Source: Dissophora ornata (lineage: Eukaryota; Mortierellomycota; Mortierellomycetes; Mortierellales; Mortierellaceae). Taken from it: a DNA stretch of 46,807 bases. Numbering within the stretch: position 1 is the stretch's first letter; every line of letters starts with the position of its first letter. The stretch spans positions 1 to 46,807 of the forward strand of contig MU616740.1 in NCBI GenBank assembly GCA_025201705.1, in the 5' to 3' direction. The position numbers and the translations under genes were made by a program. Shown here piece by piece: positions 1 to 11,761 of the stretch. Below the pieces are notes generated by a model. It was not told the origin of the DNA, ran no database searches, and was given only the letters and a program-made list of their open reading frames with translations.

Positions 1-600
1 TACCATGATGTGTGTTTGCGTGTCTGTCGGTGAGTGGAGTGAAGCAAGAGGTGATTGTATCATAGAAGCAATGATGGGGCTTGCCAATGACAGTGGCAGT
101 CAAGGCTTTACATTGCTCAAACTTTTCTTTTCCCCACAAAAGCAGCTTGTCTAGATTCTGTCCCCACTCTTCCCCCTCCTCTCCCCTCTGTCACATCACA
201 CGCCGTTAACTCACACCACCCTCTTTTCTGTTTCTGCGCAATCCATGGTTCCACTTCTCCTCTCAGCCCGTTTTTTTCTTTTCTTTTCTTTTTCGTCTTG
301 TCCTTTTTTTTTACCGTTGATCTGAGCCTCGATGAAGCCGGGGACGACGAGCAATCCCTGGGCATCAAGGACCTCGTCAGGAAGACGCTTCTGGTACCAA
401 AAGAACTTGTGGGGGTCGATGATTTTGCCACCCTGAATCCAGATGGCATCGTTCTCGACAATCTTGTGGTCCCGGAGGATCTTGCAGTTGGTGATCTTGA
501 TCACTTTTGGCTCATTGTCAGGGATAGGCGTGTGTGGCTCTGGTGAGGCTGGGGCAGAACTGCTCAAGGATGATGTCTGGAGAGCGACGGGGTATTGCAT
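1..600 (-). CDS. N-acetylglucosamine-6-phosphate deacetylase, first exon only (partial)
   Basis: First exon (315..600, about 95 residues) of an amidohydrolase that removes acetate from GlcNAc-6-phosphate in amino-sugar and chitin catabolism. The visible part has the family's N-terminal layout: a short Ser/Pro-rich leader, then an ITNCKILRDHKIVE strand, GGKIIDPHKFF, and LVVPGFIEAQING, the last being the entry to the barrel before the metal site. The expected continuation (G-F/Y-G-x-D-F) is absent. Instead a GTAAAA donor follows AACG at 314, and no continuing exon is recognisable between 1 and 314, so the intron is longer than 314 bp and the catalytic residues lie outside the window. The leader upstream of 600 is pyrimidine-rich on the coding strand. 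Family assignment is from recognition of the N-terminal motifs; activity cannot be judged from this fragment. Confidence 0.82.
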
Positions 601-2251
601 GTTGTGATGAAGAGATATGTAATATGCGGGTGTTTATGGGATGTGAGAAGGGATGAGGAAGAGGAGGAGGAGAAGGAGGAGGAAGGGTGATGTAGAATGG
701 AGGATGAAGGGATGGGGTAGTGGCAGACAGAGTTGAGTGAGGAGAGGAACAGAGTGTGGGGGGAGAGGGGGGAATACAGGAATTGAGAGGGAGAGGGAGA
801 GGGAGAGAGAGGAAGAAAAAAGAGAGACAAACACATAAAAAATAACGGGGCATGAAATAAGAACAGACAACAACAAAATGCTGCCATCTGACTGGCAAGA
901 GATAACACATCTTATCAAAAATCAGACGAATCTCAGCCAGAGCCCACTTGCCGTTTGTGCCCACCTTCTCCACTCTCCATTTATTTTATTTACGCTGACC
1001 GAGCAATGACCTCACCTAGACACTGGCCCGAGAGGGACACCCCTCCTTTGCTCTCTCTCTCTCCATCCCGTCGAGACCCGCACGGCGTTTCTAGACAGGG
1101 ATTGATGTTGTATTCAGAGGCAATCGAACCAGCCAACCACACCGCAGCACAAAACAGCAACGAGCAGATGCGTCGAACACGTTTTGCAGCGATGCGTGAA
1201 CTCACATTGGTCTACTTCAAAACAAGCGTGGTATAGCACCGTTTGTACACAGGGCGAGGTACACAGGAAAGGGTAAGGATTTCACAAAGGTACAATACTG
1301 AATGTACTCAGTACTGTACGCTGCCTGATAAGATCAAGAAAAACCATGCGTACTACAACGATACATCTGTATTTCCTCGATCTATCCTACCCTTTCTTGT
1401 TCCTCTTTCCCTTGATCCTTGATCCCCTCTCTCGTTATCGCTCCTCTCCTCCCCCCCCCCTTTCATGCACAGACGATCTCAGAGCAAAAGGGGGGCTATG
1501 GAAACCACACGCATACGCATGCATGTACTTTTTTTTTTTAATCGCTGCTGAAATCTGTTATCAGTGCATCATCACTGTTCTTTCCGATTTAAAAAATCTC
1601 ACGGTCCCATTTAGAGACAACTTGCCGTCATTCTCCGCTGCATGCCTCCGATCGAACCAGCACTGATGCCTGCTTGCAAACCGAGGCATCATGCCTTGAC
1701 CCCCTCCCCCACGAATAAGTGCAGGAATGAGCAGACCATCGAGTAAGAAATGGCCACAACAGATAATGCTGATAATGCATGTGGCGTATTATCGAGGAGC
1801 CCTGGTGTAACCCCACCCCCACCCCTCACCTCCAGGATATTAATACACAACCCGGTTTCAATCCATCAATCGAAATCGCCCAGCACCATGAACCCCCTCC
1901 CTAATATCCATTGGACGTGATCCCCCTGCAAACTGCATGAGAACAAACAGTAATCCCTCATTTCAAACATGATTAAACATCTGTACTTTTTTTTTTTTTT
2001 CTTGGTTCTCGGGTTATGACCAAGTTTTCTTCTGAACTTTCTTTTTCTTCCTTCTCGTTCTTTGCATGGAGATATATACATATACAAAACTAACTACACA
2101 CGAGCACCGCCGTGGATAATGATATAGCAATCGCAAGGCTGCGTAAACGCTGGTCTAAATATAAAAAAAAAAATGTCTACAGGGGAATCAACGACGCCAT
2201 GTCAGCACCACGTGATCGGTTCTCTTGTCCCTCCTCCTCCCGTCTTGCCTC
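601..2251. other. intergenic, no gene seen
   Basis: About 1.65 kb between two minus-strand genes. It holds a purine-rich GA/GGA tract at about 640-830, which is the pyrimidine-rich leader of the deacetylase gene on its coding strand. Further on are short poly-C and poly-T runs near 1450, 1530 and 1990. Open frames here are short and low-complexity and match no family I recognise. Confidence 0.6.
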
Positions 2252-2946
2252 CTAAGGTCGTTGACCGGTGAGGATGTAATAGTCAATGTAGGACTTGTTC
2301 TCCTCGCACTCCCGCATCCAACTCTGGACCATCACATCAAATGCCTTTTGTGCCGGTCCATTGGGCATCTGCATCGAGTCATCCGCTATCAACGCCGAGT
2401 GCAGGTTCTGGAAGATCAGCACCATATTCTCGGCCATAGCCTGGCCAACTCGTCCACCCCATGAACCCAATGGAATCGACAGTCTCTCCAGTCGCACATT
2501 ATGGAACCCAATCTCCTCGCAGAGACGCTTCATCTTCTCGCCTGCAAAATCAAAGTCCAATCCGCGCTCCTCCTGCAACAGGCGGGAGCACCATTGCATC
2601 ACCTCTCGGGTACGGGTGCCTGCACGATGGACACGCATGCTGGGCTCAAAGAGTTCGATCCATCCACCAGGTTTCATTACCCGCTTCAGTTCCTTCAGTG
2701 CAACGGGCCAATCATCGACTGTCAAGCCCAGATAGAGGAATCTTTGGTAAACAAAGTCAAAGTATCCGTCCGGGAACGAGAGCCGAGTCAAGAGATTAGA
2801 CCAAGTAAAGAGACAGTTGCTTGGCACGCGTTGTTGAGCACTTGGGAAGAGCTCTCGATTAATGTCGATACCATAAACAGTCGCATTGGGAAACTCTCTG
2901 GCCATTTCCTGTTGGAATGAAAGAAAAAAATGAACATGGGGGAAAC

Positions 2947-3008
<62 letters not shown>

Positions 3009-5216
3009 AAAGAAAGAAAAAAACAGAGCGTGAAATCAATAATCAGTCTTTTGCAGATCGTTACACATGAAATTGCTTCTTTTTCAATGAAATGATGTGG
3101 AGCGAAAACAAACAAACAAACAAAAGCAGCCGGAAAGCCACATGCTGATGTGGGATGAATGTGGGATGTCAACCCCTTGCATCCTCCCCCCCAGACCAAC
3201 ATCTGCTGCAATCGGGTGGCAACCAAGCCCCGGAGGGAGGGAGGGGCGGGGGCGGGAAATTGATATTCGCGCATGCCAAATGCTGGGTTGGGTAACCTTA
3301 ATGCATGCACTCCATGCACTCCAGACAAAAAAAAGAAAAAAAAAACCTACCATCGTCCATTCTCCCAGGCCACAACCAGAGTCCAAGATGCGGTCGATAT
3401 CATATCGGAGAGGTGCATGTGAATTGCCACCACCGATATACTTCCAAAGAGCATGCTGCCCTTTTTGACTGGAACCATGGGCGCGATTGCAAGACCAATA
3501 AAACTTTAGTTAGCTTTTGTATACCTTTTGGACAGAGAGCAAGAAGAAAGAAAGACATTACAAAAAAAGAGGTGTTGGCTGTTACCTGTCGTTGATATCC
3601 CGGCTGATGGTAGACAGGCTGGAAGCGCTAAACCGCCTCCTTGCAGCCATCCAATCAAATTCAGGTGGAGGCCTCTTTCGCACAATTTTCTTCTGGCTAG
3701 AACCGTTTACTGCGCTCTCGCCAGTATCAGCAGTGCTCAGCGACTCTGTACGCTGAATGAGATCCGCCTCAGAGTCACCGCTCTCTGTGTCAGAGAGCGA
3801 CTCCAAATCTTCATAATCCTCCTCCTCTAGGGAGTCAATCAACGACAATCCCTGGGGATGATTACCGAGCAATGAGCGAAGCGAAGACAAGGTAGAGCTC
3901 GGCCGATATTGGCGTGGTCTTGATGGAGTAGGTGGTAAATTCCCGTTCGTCTCAGAGGTGGCATGCCCGTTGGACGTCGGTGCCTCCAAAGGCGAGCCGA
4001 GAGGAGAGGAGTTGGCATCATTGCCTGTAGATGAATGGACAGTGCTGAGTATGGGCGATGTCAGCTTGGAGCGAGACATGACGAGCTTCTGTGGCGGTGC
4101 ACCAAGGTGCACGCCTTGTTCATGCGAAGGACCAGCATAATTGTCAACCACTCGTCCACTCTGTGTGTGAGCATTGGCTTCTGGCTGACTCATTCCTCTC
4201 GCCCGCGCATTGGGGATAGGAGACGACAAGTACGCTCGGCTGCCGTTCGAGCCGTTCAAACCATTGCTATCGCCATTATGGGCGGCGACCGCGTTTGTGT
4301 TGAGGCTAATGAGAGAGGTAGTGCTCTTGCTAGTCGAGGTCCTGCTGTTATTGAGCGACGTGGTTGTTGAGGTTTGGCTCGCGCCAGTTCCATATGATCG
4401 CGCATTCAGACTAGAGATATTGGGCACATTGGGGTAGTCCCCCATGTTACGACATGTGTTGTTGACGACCTTGACAGAGATAGACCCTGGCTGCTGATAG
4501 TATTGATAATTGTGAAAGTTGTACTGGTGAATCATATGGCTCGAGGACCGTGTTGGTTTTTGCTTTAGCCAGTCTTTGGCCTCAGGCGATGTTCCCAGCA
4601 GGTGAGATTCAGGCGTAGATTGCAAATGGTGGAGATGGTGTTCCGAGCCGCGTCGCATGGGTACATAGACAGCTGACGCTGGACTTTTTAGAAATTGACT
4701 CTCATCAATACTGGTAGTACTCGCGTGGCTGTACCGGTGCTGGGAAATTGCAATCGGGGACGAGTGGTATTGACTCGGAGAGAGATTTGGATGTGGAGGC
4801 CGTTGTGGAGAAGTAGGCGAAGTGGAAATTGTATCCGAATAGGGCAGGTCGCTCATATAGCCCGCCGATGTCGGAGTAGTGGCCGTGGATGGGATTGAGA
4901 ATGACGGTGAGGAGGGGCTATGGGGTGAGAAGTCTGCCGTCCGGGTTTTATTACTGGGAGACTTTCCTAGAGCCGCGCCATAAAATTCAGCTTGCTCAAG
5001 AGGTTGAGGAATCTGCTGAACTCGGGACGATGACTTTTGGCGTTGCATTTTAGGAGGGGCCCCTGTGGGAGGGGAGCTCTGGAGACCACTGCTGCTACTA
5101 CCATGATGGTTTCCATTGGCAGCACCTCGCTTTTTGTTATCATTGATTTTCTTTTTGGCCCTCCGGATCAACAGCTCGCTGACTTTGTCATGGTCTGCGC
5201 TGGAGACGTTTCCCAT
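2252..5216 (-). CDS. SAM-dependent methyltransferase with long disordered, probably N-myristoylated N-terminus
   Basis: Three exons: 3586..5216, 3351..3468 and 2252..2908, joining in phase to about 801 residues. The last 260 residues form a class I methyltransferase. Motif I is ILDSGCGLGEWTM (spanning exons 2/3), the acidic ribose-binding end of strand 2 is YGIDIN, post-I is FDFVYQR, and motif III is MKPGGWIELFEP. Residues 1-540 are Ser/Pro/Asn/His-rich and look disordered, ending in an acidic stretch (LEEEDYEDLESLSDTE) and a basic segment before the fold. The protein starts MGNVSSAD, which fits the N-myristoylation consensus (G2, S6). Exon 2 was chosen because AG at 3470/3469 restores phase and follows a CTAAC branch-like site. 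Intron 2 contains a 59-base A run. The substrate is unknown; protein, lipid and small molecule are all possible. Confidence 0.8.
2948..3006. repeat. 59-base A homopolymer inside an intron
   Basis: Uninterrupted A run on the plus strand (poly-T on the coding strand), lying in the last intron of the methyltransferase gene, upstream of the CAACAG acceptor at 2914-2909. Its exact length is likely to be polymorphic or error-prone. Confidence 0.95.
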
Positions 5217-6279
5217 TCTGCGTGAGAATGAAAGTGGGCGTGGGAGGTGCTATTGAGGGAGACGGAGATATATGGCTTGTGGGACGGAAAGAAGGGGGGG
5301 GGTGTGGGCTGAATGAGATGGGTGTGCCGGGTGGATGGAATGCAAATGAGGAAGGACGATGGATGGATGGGGGCAGCCCGGGGTGAATGAATGAAAGAGG
5401 GGAGAGGAGAAAAGGGGAACGAAAGTGGGATATGAACAGAAGAGCAGCAAGAAACGTGCGTTGCAGTATGTGCCACTCTTGTTGACATGGGGTTGTGGAG
5501 GACACTGTGTCTATCATCTTTCAATAGAATTAGGACTTGACTCAATTGAAAGAAATGAACGGTCAGATGGTTGACTAGCGCCATCCGTTCGAAAAGACAC
5601 AACCTAAAAACATGAGCACCTGCAGATGGCCCAACAACATGTTGACAGGAGCAACAACAAGAGACAAAATGAATGAAAAATGATGGAAATGGGGGGACTG
5701 AAAACAAACACCAGCACGTTGGAGCACGTCGACCAGCAAGAGATGGAATGAGCAGGATGGTGAGGATGAGCGCGATAACACCACCCCTGATTGACTTTGA
5801 GCTGGACGAAAAACGGCTAAGGAAATTTAACCTTGCAAGGCGAGTGGCTAAGAGCCAGAGGCAAAGAGATGACTGATGGTCAAGACATTGGGGGGAGGAA
5901 CCCGACAAAAAAAGAGATGGGAAAACTCTAACAGTTTCCAGAAAATCTTTCCTTTCCAGGTGGGCATCGGTGCTAAACGAAATAGAAACCCCCGACCACC
6001 AAGACACCAGATATCCTCGCTGCGTATGTGCCCTGGGTGAAATTGTAGAACGGGACATTGGCCCTAATTCGTACCGCTCTGCACTGTTCCTGTCGACTGG
6101 GGAAAAGAAGGCGGGCGAAATGTGTAGCTCTTTCGCACAAACCGCCTTGGTTTTGGTCCCTCACAGCCACCTGATTGTAGCATCTTCAAACGTAGCCACG
6201 CGGAAGATGTTGACCCAGCGTCCGTTCGCATGGGTCAATCCAAAGTAAGAAAGTGCAGAAAATCCTACATTCTCGCCCC

Positions 6280-6302
6280 TTGTTTGTTTGTTTGTTTGTT
6301 TG
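6280..6302. repeat. (TTTG)n simple repeat
   Basis: Five to six tandem TTTG units in intergenic DNA, followed by a GTGCGTGC stretch. Confidence 0.9.
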
Positions 6303-8172
6303 TGCGTGCGTGTGTTTGTGCAAGAGACGCGAGAGTGCGAAATGACCACACACAACGCTGACCTTCGACTCTCAACAATGCTAGGACCATTGTACGAAAC
6401 TTCCAATGGTACAAATGGTACACACACATGTACTCGCATGCATTATTGCACTCTTTGTAAACAGCGGCGCATAAAACCAATGCTGCACGAGTTTGCCCGG
6501 GATCTTGACAGTCCTGCGCAGCGGCAGATGGAGTACGAAGACAGAGAGTGAGATGGATATGATCACCCTGTGCACACTTGCTCGGGCTGCTGCACTGTGA
6601 TGTCGAGTGCTCAAGACCGCTAGTAAGTGTGGAGCAACAAGCAATATATAAAAAGGTGCGAGGAGGTTGTTTTACAATCATTTCCATCTCCCTCCACAAG
6701 AACGTACAGGGCTCTCAAAAAAGACGAGAGATAGATGGAGATGAGATGTGGGCCACACAAAGTCAAGGAAGGGTGATGTCACTTGAGCAGCTGGCCCAAT
6801 ATTCGGAAATGAACGATGATGTCCCCTTGATGTCATCCATGCCCTGCACTCTGAACATAAAAATGAATGAACTTTGTCGCAGAGATCATTTTATTCTCCA
6901 TCCCTTCGCCTGAATGCCCTCGTGGCAAACCCCCTGCTTCCTCGCATGGTCCCCTTTCTTTTGGCGCATTGACGGAACAGGTTTTTGTAAACACTGCTCT
7001 TGCTTTGGTGTACGCATCTCTCACCCCCTCTTACGGCAGACGGAGGCAAGTTGTGCAACCAAAAGCAGCGCCTTTCCTCAATCTCAAATTGCCTGTGGCA
7101 CAAGGCAGGCAAATCTATTTTGTTGCTTCCTTGCGCCTTTGCTCACCTACACCCGCAAAATAGGATTGGCGCTTATTGTGGTGCAAAAAGATTCAGACCA
7201 GAAAAATTAGTGGCGTTGTCCCATGACTCAGTCCAAGAGAATTCCCTTTGGCACTTTCACGGTCGCGCTCACGACAACAAATTCTGCTTTGACCAGTGCC
7301 GATGATCCTGCGAGTCTTTATTTACGCCAACGAAATAAAGCTCATTTTCACATAGCCCACAGGGGGGGTTAGGTACCATCACGTCGTAAAGTATCGTGAA
7401 GAGGGCCTTGCGTGTACAGACAAGACATCAGTCATTTACTGCCAAAGAATCCTGCGCCCAGGGGATGCCCCGCGCATCGTAGTTTCGTGCGAGAAGCATA
7501 TGCATCAACTGCACTGAATATAGTTGAAGATAAGGTTGATGTGCAACAAAGAGTCGGCGGACCATCGTTAGGACAAGCGACACAAATACAACGTAGGAGC
7601 ACGGATGACAGAGGTTTGTGAATAGAGCAAGAGGTATGGGATCAGAAATAGATTTGGCGTTGGTTGCAACGGCCACTTGTGCATGCAGAAATTAAACTTG
7701 TCGAGAATGATCTATTTCCGATGGCTGCAACAGCGAGTCAGGGGGGAGATACGTGATTCGTACGAGGGGAAGAGAGACATCTGTGCTGCCGTCGAAAGAA
7801 TATCGTGGGTACTTTGGTTGCTAATGCTGTCCTTCGCTGCCCTGTTCTATATATACTCATTTGCTGAGTAGGGGTATGCATTACTTATGCTCGCATATGT
7901 GTCAGCGTGAAGGTTGGTACGTCGGATTGTTCGATTGTTCTACTAAAGTCATCAACCTTATTTTTAAATCAAGGTGTGCGCCCATTCCTGCCACGGCTGT
8001 CAGTTGATCCTGTCCGTTGCCGTTACCGGGGATTCACAAAAGTTTGCCTCGAACCATAAAAAGAGCTGCTCTCAAGTTCCCCTCTCTTTTTTTTTTTTTT
8101 TTATATCTCCAACTTGCATTCATTATCCAACGCACCGTCGGCTTGCATCGCTGTCAACTCTTCTCCCGACAA

Positions 8173-8180
8173 TATAAATA
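8173..8180 (+). promoter_or_regulatory. candidate TATA box of chitin deacetylase gene
   Basis: TATAAATA about 213 bp before the ATG, followed by a C/T-rich leader. This is assigned by motif and position only. Confidence 0.4.
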
Positions 8181-8392
8181 AACGTTTCTCCCCCCATCTT
8201 TGTCAAGGCACACACCCGCCTTTTTTTTTGGTTCAAGAAAAGAAAGACCACGTCCCCTTCCATACAACTACCTAACCAGACCTTCTTGACACCTACCCTC
8301 TCCTTCCTATCCTCTCTCCTCTCTTTTCGAAAGCATACCTCCCATCTCGCACATCTCTCGCAACTTAACATCGATATACAAAATATACCACC

Positions 8393-9550
8393 ATGAAGAT
8401 CAACACCATTCTCTCCTTCTCCGCCCTCTTCCTGGCCTCTGTCACCACCGCTGTCATGCCCCATGATCCCAGCAAGATCGACATCTGCACCAAGCCCGGT
8501 ACCGTCGCCTTGACATTCGATGACGGTCCCGGAGCCTACAATGACCAGCTCTTGGCTTTGTTGGCCAAGAAGAACGTCAAGGCTACTTTCTTCCTTCTGT
8601 AAGTTTTCTATCCTATGGTTTATCCATCACCTTCCATGGCAACAAAACATAATCGCAAACCCCCTTCTCATTCGAACACATTTTCGTCATCTATTTCATC
8701 CTCACACCCACCCACCCGCGTTTTTTTTTCATGAATAATTGTACTTAGCGGATCTATGATTGCCGAGAATGCTGCTCAGGGTGGTGCCTCCAAGAAGATT
8801 CTTGCCGCCGGCCATCAGTTGGCTTCGCACACGTACACCCACGGCAACTTGGATGCCATGACTGAGGAACAGATGAAGAAGGAGATGTCGATGACCTCCG
8901 ACATCATGTTCCAAAATGCGGGAGTTCGCCCCGCTTACATGCGTGCCCCCGAGGGCAGGTGTGCCGCGGCCTGCACAAAAGTGATGACCGAGCTAGGATT
9001 GGTCGTCTCCCACTGGAACGTCGACACCAACGACTGGCGCTACAAGGCCCTCCCTGCCCAGGAGGCGACTGAAAAGTCCCTGGTCGAGATCAACAAGGTC
9101 ATCATCCAGGACTCCAACCCTGCGACGGACTCGTTCATCCTTCTCGAGCATGAAATCCACAAGTTCTCTGTCGACCTCTTGGCCGAGCGTGTGATTGACT
9201 CTATTTTGGCCAAGGGCTACCGGTTCGTCACCATGGAGGAGTGTGTGGGCAAGCCTGCCTACCTCTCGGGATCGACTGTCCCTTCAACTGTCGGTTCTAC
9301 CGTTCCTTCCACCACCGGGTCTGTCGTTCCTTCTACCAGCGCTGCCTCTAGCTCCAGTGTCGTCACTTCCTCTTCTGCCCCTACCACCAACGGCACTATT
9401 GTCCCTACCGGAGCTAGCTCCGCTGCCCCTGGCGCCACCTCTTCCCCTGCTTCCTCCTCTAACAAGAACGTGGACAGCGGCGCTGGACTCCTTCAAGCCG
9501 GTGCCTGGGCCATGGGCTTGGTTGCTGCCGTCGGTTACGCCTTGATCTAA
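8393..9550 (+). CDS. chitin deacetylase, secreted and probably GPI-anchored
   Basis: Two exons (8393..8598, 8749..9550) encode 335 residues. A signal peptide (residues 1-20) leads into a carbohydrate esterase 4 / NodB polysaccharide deacetylase domain that converts chitin to chitosan at the cell wall. Motif 1 is TFDDGP (41-46, D43 catalytic base and D44 metal ligand). Motif 2 is SHTYTH (metal-binding H96 and H100). Motif 3 is RAPEG (R134), a variant of the usual RxPY. The DTNDW element (motif 4) and LLEHEIH (motif 5) follow. The C-terminal 90 residues are Ser/Thr/Pro/Val-rich with repeated STVPST-type units, then a hydrophobic tail ending [11 protein letters not shown], as expected for a GPI signal after N/S/G residues. 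The exon junction at CT|C restores [12 protein letters not shown]. No chitin-binding domain was seen. Confidence 0.93.
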
Positions 9551-10597
9551 TGCTATGGCTGTATTTTAGGATACCAGGGTTTCATTGTATTGAATCCATC
9601 TTACACTAGACATGTACACCTACCTATTCTGCTTGCTCCTCTGCCACCTAATATTTTATCTATCAGATATTAAAAAACGACACCTCGTCACCGTTGCAAG
9701 ATATTTAAAGTTGAGGTTTGAGCAGGGTGGATTGGCTGCTGTATTTTATTTCGTTGGTGGCAAAAGAATTCAGAGTGTGGTATTCGTAAAAAAAACGAGG
9801 CCTATCTGAGGCGGCATGCGTGCACTCACATCTCGTCTCGGTCGGTCATAGTCCTCAGCAATCGTGCAAGGACCAGGGGGTAGCCTGCAGTTGTCTTCGA
9901 GAGAAGACTTTGCAAAGCTGTCCCCAAACTCCATACGCATCAGAGTCAGTTGAACATGGCTTTTTGGAAAGCATCCATCATCTTCTGAACTAACTTGCTA
10001 GAAAAAGTCATCTTTGTGCTTGCCAACATTGTATGTGTACTTGATCAAACGCTTCCGGATGAGTGTCTGCATGAACATCAATGTATACAGTGGCTCTACA
10101 TCAACAGACAAAGACAGACCCTTTTCCACTACAAAGGGAACTCCAGCTGTGATTAATTCACACCAGTTCAGCTGCACTTTCCTGCATGTGCTCAACGCTG
10201 TTCCGCCCTTAATGTGCCTGTATTTTATACGGAGGCGACAAGGCTAGAGAAATTAATAACAGTTACTAGAAATTAACCTTTGTCCCACACTTCCTATCGT
10301 AAAATCATTTGTCGCCAGTATTCCCCGCATTTCTCAGGACGAAGAGGATTCTTCAAAATTTGAAATGCCGGCGCCGTGTGGCATGGCAGAAATTGCATGG
10401 GGTTCATGTACGTACGCGGTTCTGCACGGTTGCAAAAAAAAAGCCTGCTTCCCCACATTCCGGAAGGTGGACCCATTTTATTTTCGAGAGCGTATACTTG
10501 TGATCAAGTTCCGGCCCTTTCCATGCCCGGCTTTTGTTTTCGCAACATCCCGACGATTCCGACAGGCTACACAAAAAAAGTGGGGCCTTACTCCACC

Positions 10598-10623
10598 CTA
10601 TCACCACGCATCGCCCGCTATCG
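10598..10623 (-). promoter_or_regulatory. pair of GATA-type sites upstream of uricase
   Basis: CTATCA (10598-10603) and CTATCG (10618-10623) read as TGATAG and CGATAG on the minus strand, both fitting HGATAR, the core bound by fungal nitrogen-regulatory GATA factors. Such sites are short and common, so the link to nitrogen catabolite control of the purine genes is only suggestive. Confidence 0.3.
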
Positions 10624-10702
10624 TCAACGTGATTTGCAATTAATGCATTATGCATTTATCCCCGCGCAATTGAGTACGTTGTGTAGTCTACTCACACTCT
10701 CT

Positions 10703-10709
10703 ATAAAAC
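10703..10709 (+). promoter_or_regulatory. TATA box of uricase gene
   Basis: TATAAAA located 105 bp before the uricase ATG, followed by a C-rich leader. Confidence 0.55.
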
Positions 10710-10813
10710 CCAGGCCCTCGTTCGCGCCCCTCCTTTTTCTCTTTGCTCCCACACCTTTACCACGCATCCACTCCACTCCACCCCACCACCAGTAAGCAGC
10801 TCCTATTACAAAG

Positions 10814-11761
10814 ATGACCAACGCTACCAACAACGTTTACCTCGACAAGCAGGAATATGGAAAGGACAGGGTCCGTCTTCTCAAGGTGCACCGCGACTCT
10901 AAGATCCACCGTGTCGACGACTTGACCATTCGCTGCCTTCTCTCTGGAGCTTCGTTCACTACCTCCTACACCGAGGCCTCAAACAAGGCTGTCGTTGCCA
11001 CTGACTCGATCAAGAACACCTGCTACATCCTCGCCAAGTCGTCCAAGGTCGTCGATACCCTCGAGCTCTTTGCTGCTGAGCTTGCCAACCACTTCTTGAA
11101 CACCTACGCCTGGGTCGAAGGCGCCCACGTCACCATCATCCGCCACCGCTGGGCTCGTATGATCATCGATGGCAAGCCCCACACGCATTCCTTCTGGCGC
11201 GACGGTGATGAGACCCGCCAGAGCGACGTTTTTGTTAAGCGTGGAGCCAACGACCGCCGCACCATCGACCTCAAGTCTGCCATTGCTGGATTGTTGGTTC
11301 TCAAGACCACCGGCTCCTCCTTCGAGGATTTTGTCAGGGATGAGTACACAACCTTGCCTGAGGCCAAGGACCGTGTCCTTTCGACCTGCGTGGACGCAAC
11401 CTGGGAGTTCAACGTACCCTCCCTCCAAACTGAGAGCTTGCTGCCTTCGTTGTCCCAGATCCCCTTCAACCAGATCTACGACTCTGTCCGTGATGTGACC
11501 TGCAAGATCTTTGCCGAGGATGAGTCTGCCTCTGTTCAGGCCACCTTGTACAAGATGGCTGCACAGTCGATCCAGAACTGGAAGTGGTTGGACCGTGTCT
11601 CCTATGCCTTGCCCAACCGCCACTTCTTCGCCGTCGATTTGAGCTACTTTAGAGGTACCAAGAACTTGCGCGAGGACGCCGATGTTTACCAGCCCTTGTC
11701 TGATCCATCTGGCTTGATCTCTGCCACGGTTGCCCGTGCCCCCGGAACTTCTCGTCTGTGA
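10814..11761 (+). CDS. UOX: urate oxidase (uricase), peroxisomal
   Basis: Single-exon gene of 315 residues, the normal length of the family. It oxidises uric acid to 5-hydroxyisourate. The protein shows tandem tunnelling (T-fold) features, including the N-terminal catalytic Lys in YGKDRV (K17), the catalytic Thr in VVATDSIKN (T63), the motif HRWARM, and the His of the PNRHFF segment near the C-terminus. It ends in SRL, a canonical PTS1 peroxisomal import signal. A TATAAAA lies 105 bp before the ATG and a polyadenylation signal follows at 11814. The OHCU decarboxylase gene follows on the same strand after 459 bp, pointing to a small purine-degradation gene pair. Confidence 0.97.
   Translation: MTNATNNVYLDKQEYGKDRVRLLKVHRDSKIHRVDDLTIRCLLSGASFTTSYTEASNKAVVATDSIKNTCYILAKSSKVVDTLELFAAELANHFLNTYAWVEGAHVTIIRHRWARMIIDGKPHTHSFWRDGDETRQSDVFVKRGANDRRTIDLKSAIAGLLVLKTTGSSFEDFVRDEYTTLPEAKDRVLSTCVDATWEFNVPSLQTESLLPSLSQIPFNQIYDSVRDVTCKIFAEDESASVQATLYKMAAQSIQNWKWLDRVSYALPNRHFFAVDLSYFRGTKNLREDADVYQPLSDPSGLISATVARAPGTSRL

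Larger units (their letters stand above)
5217..8392. other. 3.2 kb divergent intergenic region
   Basis: Separates the methyltransferase (-) from the chitin deacetylase (+). 5220-5460 is purine-rich on the plus strand and is likely the pyrimidine-rich leader of the methyltransferase. There is a TTTG simple repeat at 6280-6302. 8180-8392 is a pyrimidine-rich leader before the deacetylase ATG. A 296-codon open frame overlaps the methyltransferase start but is compositionally Ser/His/Pro leader translation and is not supported as a gene. No RNA gene or transposon was recognised. Confidence 0.6.
9551..10813. other. intergenic between chitin deacetylase and uricase
   Basis: 1.26 kb with no recognisable gene. 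The last 220 bp hold the uricase promoter elements listed separately. Confidence 0.6.

Noticed and set aside
1633..1680. tRNA-like segment with GGTTCGATC on the minus strand flanked by GCCTC/GAGGC
   Set aside because: Only about 45 bases lie between the stem arms, the T-stem does not pair, and there is no A box. It is an imperfect inverted repeat.
2252..3328. 358-codon open frame containing a long poly-Phe stretch
   Set aside because: The poly-Phe is translation of the intronic A59 run. The true exon begins at 2908 after a CAACAG acceptor, and the rest is intron.
5168..6058. 296-codon open frame on the minus strand upstream of the methyltransferase
   Set aside because: It is out of frame with the real MGNVSSAD start, overlaps it, and reads as Ser/Pro/His-rich translation of a pyrimidine-rich leader with no motif.
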